From SZAS-18 sp031370675 (GTDB lineage: Bacteria > Verrucomicrobiota > Verrucomicrobiia > Chthoniobacterales > SZAS-18), in contig JANMQT010000140.1 in NCBI GenBank assembly GCA_031370675.1, positions 1 through 5,735 of the forward strand: a DNA stretch of 5,735 nucleotides, in the 5' to 3' direction. Each line of letters opens with the position of its first letter. Position 1 is the first letter of the stretch. The notes beneath the pieces were generated by a model. The model was not told where the DNA came from, searched no databases, and was given only the letters and a program-made list of their open reading frames with translations. The position numbers and the translations under genes were made by a program. This document shows, piece by piece, positions 1 to 5,735 of this stretch.

Positions 1-1
1 C

Positions 2-73
2 CCGCAAAACGTCGCCAACCCGCGACTCAGCGCCGCTGACGCCGCCGCCTTTGCCGAAATTCTCGGAAAGTGA
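2..73 (+). CDS. Possible C-terminal end of an upstream gene (partial, unidentified)
   Basis: An open frame enters from the left edge and ends at a TGA at 71-73, giving 23 visible residues that finish in AAAFAEILGK. The composition (alanine-rich, amphipathic, 16 of 23 codons ending in G or C) resembles a normal soluble-protein C-terminus. The stop lies 18 bases before the convergent permease gene's stop codon, a typical tail-to-tail spacing. The next frame is also open, to a TAG at 91-93, but its proline/serine/arginine-rich translation looks less like protein. Too little is visible to assign a family, so the coding call is an inference from frame quality and spacing. Confidence 0.4.
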   Translation, partial: PQNVANPRLSAADAAAFAEILGK

Positions 74-91
74 CGTCCCTTGGCAGTCGCG

Positions 92-844
92 CTAGGACCA
101 GAGAAGCCGGATCGCGGCGAAGAGGCAGAAGAGCAGCAGGATTTCCTCGAAGACTCGTTGCGAGATCCGCGCGAGCACGAAGCGGCCCGTCGCAATGCCC
201 GCCACGACCGCGGGGAGCAGGTAGAGATTGAAGAGCAGTGATTGCGGCGTGATCACACCCAGGCTGTAGCTCAGCGGCAGCTTCGATGCGTTGATGATGA
301 GGAACATCATCGCGTTCGTGCCGACGAACTCCCACTTGGTGAGCGACGGGTCGAGCAGCAGGTACATCGCCATGAACGGGCCGGCCGAGTTCGCGATCAT
401 GGTGTTGATGCCACCGACCAGTCCAAGGCCAATGCCGGCCGCCGCGGGGGGCGGGCCCGGCTTCGGCGTGGGCATTAGCCAGCGGCGCAGGTACTGGCCC
501 GCCACCAATACGAGAATGATCGCGCCCACCACCGCGCGAAACCGGTTCTCCGGAATGCGCGCGAAAAGAAAGTAGCCCACGAGTATGCCGATTAACGCCC
601 ACGGGAGAAACGATCGGATGAGCGGCCAGCGGGCCTCCCGGTAGTAACTGCGGATGACCCAGATATCCGCGAAGACCACCATCGGCAAAATTACGCCGGT
701 CGATTCGCGCGCTGGCATAATTTCGGTCATCAGATAAATGCCGACGAGTCCGAGGCCGGCGAACCCGGTCTTCGACAGACCGATGGTGTAGGCGGCAAGG
801 AGCGCGATGCACCACTGCAGTGGCGTAAACTGGAAGCTCGGCAT
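92..844 (-). CDS. TauE/SafE-family membrane permease (probable sulfite/sulfonate or other anion transporter)
   Basis: This 250-residue protein is strongly hydrophobic, with about eight membrane-spanning stretches (roughly 9-24, 27-43, 48-64, 79-95, 103-119, 137-163, 176-198, 203-223, plus a terminal hydrophobic segment at 231-249). It has the two-fold pattern of the TauE/SafE family (PF01925-type): a glycine-rich N-terminal half with GLSKTGFAGLG at 22-32, and a second half with GGINTMIANSAGP at 144-156, the family's conserved N-x-x-GP region. Its length is normal for the family, and members sit in the inner membrane and move sulfite, sulfoacetate or related anions. Substrate cannot be read from sequence, and no sulfur-metabolism gene is nearby. 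The ATG at 844 is preferred because the protein then begins MPSFQFTPLQW, directly before the first membrane helix. An in-frame GTG at 883 would add 13 polar residues. A GGAGG at 908-904 lies 19 bases ahead of that GTG, too far to support it, and neither start has a good ribosome binding site. The ends of this gene and the possible gene at 2-73 converge. Confidence 0.88.
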   Translation of the reverse strand: MPSFQFTPLQWCIALLAAYTIGLSKTGFAGLGLVGIYLMTEIMPARESTGVILPMVVFADIWVIRSYYREARWPLIRSFLPWALIGILVGYFLFARIPENRFRAVVGAIILVLVAGQYLRRWLMPTPKPGPPPAAAGIGLGLVGGINTMIANSAGPFMAMYLLLDPSLTKWEFVGTNAMMFLIINASKLPLSYSLGVITPQSLLFNLYLLPAVVAGIATGRFVLARISQRVFEEILLLFCLFAAIRLLWS

Positions 845-900
845 GAGACCGGACCGGCGGCGTGGATGACCCGACCAACCCACCGCGAGGACCCGGGGCG

Positions 901-930
901 ATTCCTCCCGCGCACCCGTTCGCTTGTCAA
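901..930 (-). promoter_or_regulatory. Weak candidate promoter for the TauE/SafE gene
   Basis: On the minus strand a perfect TTGACA (-35 consensus) occupies 930-925. With an 18-base spacer the hexamer at 906-901 reads AGGAAT, which matches TATAAT at only three positions. Transcription would start near 894 and leave about 50 bases of leader before the ATG at 844. The position is sensible, but the -10 is poor and a six-base match can arise by chance. Confidence 0.2.
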
Positions 931-938
931 ACGATCGT
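931..938. repeat. 8-base perfect palindrome ACGATCGT
   Basis: ACGATCGT is self-complementary and abuts the minus-strand TTGACA at 925-930, so a dimeric regulator bound here could affect the candidate permease promoter. It is short enough to occur by chance in GC-rich DNA. No second copy was noticed nearby. Confidence 0.2.
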
Positions 939-1005
939 CACCCTCCCGGCGCCGTCTTTCCGCGCATCCGGCCACCAGGCGTGCGAGGATCGGCTTCTTG
1001 CGCGC

Positions 1006-1020
1006 CGGCCACGGTGGCCG
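1006..1020. repeat. 15-base inverted repeat (7+1+7) upstream of the PHP-GT4 start
   Basis: CGGCCAC and GTGGCCG form perfect 7-base arms around a single central G, ending 25 bases before the ATG at 1046. The symmetry would suit a dimeric DNA-binding protein. As RNA it could form only a short tight hairpin in the leader, once the centre opens into a loop. Function is unproven. Confidence 0.3.
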
Positions 1021-1045
1021 AAACTTCCCCTCCCCGGTCCCCCTG

Positions 1046-3451
1046 ATGAAAGCCGACCTCCACGTCCATTCCCGCGCCAGCAACCGCTCGGCGGAATGGG
1101 TCTTTCGCCGGGCCGGCTTCCCGGAAAGCGTGACCGACCCCGTCCAGCTCTACGACGCGTTGCGTGCGGCGGAGATGGATTTCGTGACCATCACCGACCA
1201 CGATTCGATCGAGGGCGTCCTGGCCATCGCTGATCGTCCCGGCGTGTTCCTGGGCGAACAGGTCACGGCGCATTTTCCCGACGAGCGCTGCAAGGTCCAT
1301 GTACTCGTCTGGGGTCACAGCGAGGCACAACACCGCGAGTTGGGACGGCTGCGCCACAACGTCTTTGATCTCCAGCGCTATCTCGCAGAGCAAAACCTGA
1401 CGCACGCCGTCGCGCATCCGCTCTTTGACCCGGAGGAACGCCTCAATCTCGCGCACGTCGAGCAGCTCATTCTGCTCTTTCGGCATTTTGAAGGCCTCAA
1501 TGGCCTGCGGGAGGACCTGCTCAACGACGTGCTCCGCCACACCCTCGCCTCGCTCACCCCCGCCAAGATCGATGAACTGGCCAACCGCCACGGCATCGCA
1601 CCCGCCCATCCCGAGCCGTGGAAAAAAATTCTGATCGGCGGGTCGGACGACCACGGCGGCATGTTCCCCGCCCGGGCGTGGAGCCAGACGCCCACGGCGG
1701 CATCCGCGGAGGAATTCCTCGCGCACGTGCGCGCCGGCCGCGTCGAGCCACTCGGCACGGGCGGTTCGCCTCTCACCCTTTCTCACAGCCTCTACAACAC
1801 CGCCTGGGAGTTTGCGAAGGAGAAGTTCCTGTCGGGTAAAGGCCGGACTCCCGCGCTTGCGGAGAAAGCGATCTCCCGCTTTCTCGAGGGCAAGGATCCG
1901 ACCGTTTTCAGTCTCACCGACAAGCTCGGTTTCCTCGCGCAGAGCGTGCTCGACGGGAAAATCTTTGATCTCGTCAAGCCGGGCAACGTCTCCGCCTGGC
2001 GCGAGCTCTCCGCCTATTTCTCAGAACCGGCGGTCAAGGCCGCCCTGGCCCAGCAAACGGCCGGCGTATCGGAACCGGAGCGCCGCGCCTTCATCATCGC
2101 CAACCTCTTCACCAACCAGCTGGCGTTTCGTTTCTTCACGAAATTTCTCAAGCAGCTTTCCGGCGGCAATGTCATCGAGGCGGTCCAGGCGATCAGCGCG
2201 GTCGTCCCCCTGGGCCTGTTGTTGAGCCCGTACATTTATTCCCTTGCCAGCCAGGCGCCCAATCGCCGCCGGCTGCGCGAGATCGCCGAGCCGCTCGCGG
2301 GCCACGTGCCGCCGGTGCTCCAGAATTCCAAGCGCGGCTGGTTCACGGATACGCTCGAGGATGTGAATGGGGTCGCCACCACGATCCAGCGCATGGTTGC
2401 CGCCGGTCACGCCGCCGGGCGGGACTTGCGCATCGTGACCTCGCGGCCGCCGCTCGATTTCGGGCCGGACATTCCGATCCAGAATTTCAAGCCAATCGGG
2501 GAATTCGAGATTCCGGAATATGAGCTGCAGAAGCTCACCTTTCCGCCGATCCTCGAAATGATCGACTACATCCAGCGGGAGCGCTTCACCGAGTTGGTCA
2601 TCAGCACGCCCGGGCCGATCGGACTGACCGCGCTGCTCGCCGCGCGGTTGCTGGGCCTGCCAGCGAGCGGGATTTATCACACGGACATCCCGTACTACGT
2701 GCAAATCCTGACGGACGACCACTTCATGGAGACTCTGACCTGGAACTTCATGTCCTGGTTCTACCACCAATTCGATATCGTCTACGTGAACTCCGAACGA
2801 TACCGCGAGATCTGGATCGACCGCGGCATAGCCGCCGAAAAACTCAAGATTCTGCCGCGCGGCGTGGCGACGGAGTTGTTCACACCGACCAAGCGCGACC
2901 CCAAGTACTGGACCCGGCGCGGCGCCAGGCCGGGCGAGTTCATCGTGCTCTACGTGGGACGGATTTCAGTTGAGAAACAACTCGACCTTTTCTCGGCGTG
3001 CGTCGGTCGCCTGCGCGACCAGGGAGTGCCGGTTCGCGCTGCGGTGGTTGGCGACGGTCTCTACAAACGCGAGCTGAAAAAACTGCTGCCCAACGCCATC
3101 TTCACCGGCATCCTCGGCGGCGAGGAACTCGCGCGCGCCTACGCGTCGGCCGATGCTTTCCTTTTCCCCAGCGTCACTGACACCTACGGCAATGTCATCG
3201 TCGAGGCGCAATCCAGCGGCCTGCCGGTGGTAGTCTCGGATCAGGGCGGCCCGCGCGAACTGGTCGAGCACGGCAAGACCGGGCTAATCACGCGCGGTCT
3301 CGATCTGGATGATCTTTGCGCCGCCGTGGAACGATTGGTGAAGGATGAGGCGCTGCGCGCAGCCTTGAGCGCGAACGGGCGGAAGTCGGTGGAAGCGCGC
3401 GGCTGGGATCAGGCGTTCGCGCGATTTTGGTCGGGCTCGGAGAAGTTGTAG
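1046..3451 (+). CDS. PHP-domain phosphoesterase / GT4 glycosyltransferase fusion protein
   Basis: The 801-residue product has three parts. Residues 1-235 are a PHP domain with a full metal-ligand set: DLHVHS (H6, H8), ITDHDS (D51, H52), E71, H85, AHP (H124) and GSDDHG (D201, H203). Residues about 241-427 are mostly helical and unassigned, with a hydrophobic stretch near 382-402. Residues 428-801 form a two-Rossmann-domain GT4 transferase of the PimB/MgtA/SQD2 style: FTDTLEDVNGV (433-443, usually FTDxYxPxxNGV), HTDIPYY (545-551), YVGRISVEK (R639 and K644, donor-phosphate contacts), VVGDG (667-671) and TDTYG...VEA, where D712-x7-E720 replaces the common E-x7-E. Such enzymes are retaining transferases that use nucleotide-sugar donors. 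There is no signal peptide, so it is likely cytoplasmic or at the inner membrane face. The ATG at 1046 is chosen because the PHP motif follows at once (MKADLHVHS). No Shine-Dalgarno precedes it, and an ATG at 866 would add 60 residues of low-quality sequence and overlap the region ahead of the divergent gene. A phosphatase acting on the transferase's own phosphorylated product is an inference. Donor and acceptor are unknown. Confidence 0.9.
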   Translation: MKADLHVHSRASNRSAEWVFRRAGFPESVTDPVQLYDALRAAEMDFVTITDHDSIEGVLAIADRPGVFLGEQVTAHFPDERCKVHVLVWGHSEAQHRELGRLRHNVFDLQRYLAEQNLTHAVAHPLFDPEERLNLAHVEQLILLFRHFEGLNGLREDLLNDVLRHTLASLTPAKIDELANRHGIAPAHPEPWKKILIGGSDDHGGMFPARAWSQTPTAASAEEFLAHVRAGRVEPLGTGGSPLTLSHSLYNTAWEFAKEKFLSGKGRTPALAEKAISRFLEGKDPTVFSLTDKLGFLAQSVLDGKIFDLVKPGNVSAWRELSAYFSEPAVKAALAQQTAGVSEPERRAFIIANLFTNQLAFRFFTKFLKQLSGGNVIEAVQAISAVVPLGLLLSPYIYSLASQAPNRRRLREIAEPLAGHVPPVLQNSKRGWFTDTLEDVNGVATTIQRMVAAGHAAGRDLRIVTSRPPLDFGPDIPIQNFKPIGEFEIPEYELQKLTFPPILEMIDYIQRERFTELVISTPGPIGLTALLAARLLGLPASGIYHTDIPYYVQILTDDHFMETLTWNFMSWFYHQFDIVYVNSERYREIWIDRGIAAEKLKILPRGVATELFTPTKRDPKYWTRRGARPGEFIVLYVGRISVEKQLDLFSACVGRLRDQGVPVRAAVVGDGLYKRELKKLLPNAIFTGILGGEELARAYASADAFLFPSVTDTYGNVIVEAQSSGLPVVVSDQGGPRELVEHGKTGLITRGLDLDDLCAAVERLVKDEALRAALSANGRKSVEARGWDQAFARFWSGSEKL

Positions 3452-3462
3452 TCCTGGCGTTC

Positions 3463-3477
3463 CGCGCCCGTCGCGCG
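3463..3477. terminator. Weak GC hairpin in the convergent gap
   Basis: Between the two convergent stop codons (37-base gap), CGCGC at 3463-3467 can pair with GCGCG at 3473-3477 around a 5-base loop. There is no T-run on either strand, so it is not a standard intrinsic terminator. It could stall polymerase or be chance in GC-rich sequence. No better terminator is visible here. Confidence 0.15.
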
Positions 3478-3488
3478 ACCTGCCAACT

Positions 3489-5735
3489 TCACAACAACTG
3501 CTGCGGATCCACGTCCACCTGCGCCTGCACGTCCTGCGGCAGCGGGAGCGCATCGAGCACCTCGCGCACATGCCGGCTCAGCTTCAAAATCGCGCGCGAT
3601 CGGAGCTGAATCTGGAATCGGTAATAGGTCTTCAGCTTCTCCCACGGCGCCGGCAGCGGATCGAACAGGACCGCGCCGCGCGGCAGCTTTTCACGCAGCC
3701 GTCGCGCCATCGTCTGGGCCGAAAACTCCGCGCGCTCCTTGTGCGGCGAGCGCACCGTGATCAACACGAGGTGCGTGAACGGCGGATGATCACACGTTCG
3801 GCGAAACTCGCTCTCCTGTTCCCAGAAACCCGCAAAGTCGTGATGCCTTGCAAACTGGATCGCCGGGCTCATCGGCGTGCAGGTTTGCACGATCACCTCG
3901 CCCTCCATGTCGCCCCGGCCCGCCCGTCCCGCGACCTGCGTGAGCAATTGAAACGTGCGCTCCGCGGCGCGGAAGTCGTTCATGTGCAGCGAAAGATCGG
4001 CGTTGATGATGCCCACCAGCGTCACATTCGGAAAATGGAGGCCCTTCGCGATCATCTGCGTACCGACGAGGATGTCGGTCTGACCCGCCTTGAATGCGCC
4101 CAGCGCGTCGCGATGTGCATGCTTCCCGGTCATCGTGTCGGCATCCATCCGCGCGATGCGCGCCTTGGGGAAAACCTTCGCCACCACGTCCTCGACCCGT
4201 TCCGTGCCAAAGCCCCGGTGGCGAATCGCGGGGTCGCGGCAATCGGGGTTCGGGCAGCGCTTCGGCGCCTTTTGCCGGTGGCCGCACAGGTGGCACATCA
4301 GCAGGTCGTCCGTGCGATGAAAGGTCAGCGCCAGGCTGCAATTGGGACACTCGCAGACAAAGCCGCATTTCGGACAGAGCATCGCGCTGGCGAAGCCGCG
4401 CCGATTCAAAAAAAGGATCGTCTGCTCCCCCTTTTCAAGCCGCGACGTTACGGCCGTGCGTAATTTTTCCGAAAGCACCGCGGGTCCGCTGGAATTCTGC
4501 CGCTGCGATTCGCGCCGCATATCGATGATGCGGATGATTGGCATTCTTCGATCGTCGACCCGGGTCGTCAGATTGAGCAACGCGTACTTGCCGGTGGTGG
4601 CGTTGTGGTAGCTCTCAAGCGAAGGCGTGGCGCTGCCGAGCAGGACGGCGCAGCCCTCAAGCTTCGCGCGCACGACCGCGATGTCGCGCGCGTGGTAGCG
4701 CGGTGCCTCCTCCTGCTTGTAGGAACCCTCGTGCTCCTCGTCCACCACGATGAGGCCGGCATCCCGCACGGGCGCGAAGATGGCGCTGCGCGCGCCGATC
4801 ACGATGCGCGCCTCGCCCGAGTGAATGCGATGCCACTCATCGTGGCGCTCGCCCTCGGACAGCCGGCTGTGCAGCACGGCCACGCTGTCGCCCGCGCCCG
4901 CAAAACGACTCTTGAATCGCTCCACCGTCTGCGGCGTCAGCGAAATCTCCGGCACGAGCACCAAGGCACCACGGCCCGCCGCGCGCGCCATCGTGATCGC
5001 CTGCAAATAGATCTCTGTCTTGCCGCTGCCGGTGACGCCGTGCAGCAGCATCGGCTTCTGCTCTGCGCGCGGCGTTTGCATCATGTCACGCACCTCGCGC
5101 AGGGCGGCAGATTGTTCCGGATTGAGCAGCCACGGCGTGTCGGCGACGAACGCATTCGCACCGAATGGATCACGCGGAATGGTCCCGTGCTCGATCACCA
5201 CGTAGCCCAGCTTGACCAGACCCTGCAAAATCTGGCGGCTGCTGCCGAGATCCTCGAGCAGTTGGACCACCTGCACGCGTTGCGACGGCGAGGTTTCGAG
5301 GGCCGCCAGCAACTCGGCGCGGCGGGGGGATCTTTTCGCCAGGGCCGCCGCCTCCGCCTCATCGGGCGCGCGGACCAGGCGCGCGAACTGGCGTTCCTTG
5401 AAATCAATTTCCGCCTTGCGAATGACGTCCGGCAGGACGCCGCGCATGGCCTGATCGAGCGGCGCGCAATAGTAGTCCGAGATCCAGCGCGCCAACTCGA
5501 GCAGCACGGCCGGGATGGCGGGATCGTCGCCCACGACCGATGTGATCGGCCGCAGTTTTTCGGCCGGCACGTCGCTGTCGACCGGCAGCGCGATGACCGT
5601 GCCAAGCAATTCCCGGTGACGGAACGGCAGCCGCACCCGGCTGCCGACCTGCACCGCCCCGGCCATGGCATCCGGAATCGTGTAATCGAATTCGCGGTCG
5701 GTCGTGCCATCCACCAGGATGCGCGCGAGACGGGG
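3489..5735 (-). CDS. priA: Primosomal protein N' / replication-restart helicase PriA (5' end outside the window)
   Basis: PriA is a 3'-to-5' superfamily 2 DNA helicase that recognises stalled or collapsed forks and D-loops and starts reloading of the replicative helicase. Numbering from the codon at 5714, the parts run in family order: N-terminal 3'-end-binding region (DREFDYTIP, LLGTVIALP), a winged-helix-like stretch about 105-190, Walker A GVTGSGKTE (226-234, K232), DEEH (325-328), GSATPS (360-365), eight zinc cysteines (C447, C450, C456, C459, C474, C477, C487, C492), GTQMIAKG (551-558), QVAGRAGR (593-600), and the C-terminal domain (FDPLPAP, YYRFQIQLR, ending VDVDPQQLL). The frame stays open upstream of the GTG at 5714 and reads PRLARILV, which matches the usual PriA N-terminus, so that GTG is internal and the start lies past 5735. 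The visible 748 residues are about full family length. The last zinc pair is C-x4-C where E. coli PriA has C-x2-C. The gene converges on the PHP-GT4 gene with a 37-base gap. Confidence 0.97.
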   Translation of the reverse strand, partial: PRLARILVDGTTDREFDYTIPDAMAGAVQVGSRVRLPFRHRELLGTVIALPVDSDVPAEKLRPITSVVGDDPAIPAVLLELARWISDYYCAPLDQAMRGVLPDVIRKAEIDFKERQFARLVRAPDEAEAAALAKRSPRRAELLAALETSPSQRVQVVQLLEDLGSSRQILQGLVKLGYVVIEHGTIPRDPFGANAFVADTPWLLNPEQSAALREVRDMMQTPRAEQKPMLLHGVTGSGKTEIYLQAITMARAAGRGALVLVPEISLTPQTVERFKSRFAGAGDSVAVLHSRLSEGERHDEWHRIHSGEARIVIGARSAIFAPVRDAGLIVVDEEHEGSYKQEEAPRYHARDIAVVRAKLEGCAVLLGSATPSLESYHNATTGKYALLNLTTRVDDRRMPIIRIIDMRRESQRQNSSGPAVLSEKLRTAVTSRLEKGEQTILFLNRRGFASAMLCPKCGFVCECPNCSLALTFHRTDDLLMCHLCGHRQKAPKRCPNPDCRDPAIRHRGFGTERVEDVVAKVFPKARIARMDADTMTGKHAHRDALGAFKAGQTDILVGTQMIAKGLHFPNVTLVGIINADLSLHMNDFRAAERTFQLLTQVAGRAGRGDMEGEVIVQTCTPMSPAIQFARHHDFAGFWEQESEFRRTCDHPPFTHLVLITVRSPHKERAEFSAQTMARRLREKLPRGAVLFDPLPAPWEKLKTYYRFQIQLRSRAILKLSRHVREVLDALPLPQDVQAQVDVDPQQLL

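Larger units (their letters stand above)
845..1045. other. Divergent intergenic region, 201 bases
   Basis: This gap separates two divergently transcribed genes, so promoters for both should lie here. The frame of the right-hand gene stays open back to an ATG at 866, but the 60 residues it would add are rich in Arg, Pro and Ser, match no domain I know and precede a perfect PHP-domain start, so I treat the stretch as non-coding. It holds a TTGACA hexamer on the minus strand, an 8-base palindrome and a 15-base palindrome. No tRNA, riboswitch or AT-rich -10 box is evident. Confidence 0.6.

Noticed and set aside
27..878. 283-codon open frame on the minus strand overlapping the permease gene
   Set aside because: It lies on the same strand as the TauE/SafE gene in another frame. 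Its translation is rich in Arg, His, Pro and Gly with no domain, whereas the permease frame has clear membrane helices and family motifs.
938..1786. 282-codon minus-strand frame opposite the PHP domain
   Set aside because: It is antisense to a clearly coding PHP region. Long antisense frames are expected in GC-rich genes, and the translation shows no recognisable motif.
2021..2770. 249-codon minus-strand frame opposite the fusion gene
   Set aside because: Antisense shadow of the middle and GT4 regions, with Arg/Asp/Gly-rich low-complexity composition and no domain.
3452..3488. Strong intrinsic terminator between the convergent genes
   Set aside because: Only a 5-base-pair GC stem is present and no T-run follows on either strand, so I list it only as a weak hairpin.
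4239..4376. Cysteine-rich cluster as a separate zinc-finger gene
   Set aside because: It is the normal zinc-binding insertion between the helicase lobes of PriA, in frame with the flanking helicase motifs.
3570..4463. 297-codon plus-strand frame opposite priA
   Set aside because: It is antisense to the PriA helicase and zinc region, which carries unmistakable motifs. The shadow translation is Arg/Ala/His-rich without a domain.
1..5735. Mobile element, CRISPR array, defence island or prophage
   Set aside because: No repeat-spacer pattern, transposase, integrase, terminal inverted repeats or phage motif was seen. The space is filled by chromosomal-type genes of similar composition.

Overview
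The window is ordinary, GC-rich bacterial chromosome with three substantial genes and the last codons of a possible fourth. Dense coding, frequent G/C at third codon positions and start codons without clear Shine-Dalgarno sequences fit a GC-rich, non-enteric bacterium. The style of the PriA and of the PHP-glycosyltransferase protein makes me think of Verrucomicrobiota (Opitutales-like) or a neighbouring group. That is an impression from memory, not a demonstrated placement. I see no RNA gene, CRISPR array, insertion sequence, phage gene, attachment site or plasmid origin.

Layout from left to right. Positions 2-73 (+) may hold the final 23 codons of a gene that starts outside the window. Positions 92-844 (-) encode a TauE/SafE-family membrane permease of 250 residues. 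Positions 845-1045 are a divergent intergenic region with weak promoter-like and palindromic elements. Positions 1046-3451 (+) encode an 801-residue fusion: an N-terminal PHP metal-dependent phosphoesterase, a helical middle part I cannot assign, and a C-terminal GT4-type glycosyltransferase. After a 37-base convergent gap, positions 3489-5735 (-) encode primosomal helicase PriA. It has all its helicase motifs and eight zinc-binding cysteines, but its true start lies past the right edge.

The genes do not look like one operon: orientations alternate (+, -, +, -), so each gene probably has its own promoter. PriA is a housekeeping replication-restart helicase, the permease probably moves sulfite, a sulfonate or another small anion, and the fusion protein probably makes a glycoside or glycolipid in the cytoplasm or at the inner membrane face. 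The most interesting item is the PHP-GT4 fusion, which joins a complete phosphoesterase metal site to a complete retaining glycosyltransferase. It may be a one-chain synthase/phosphatase. I found no convincing sign of an undescribed multi-gene system.
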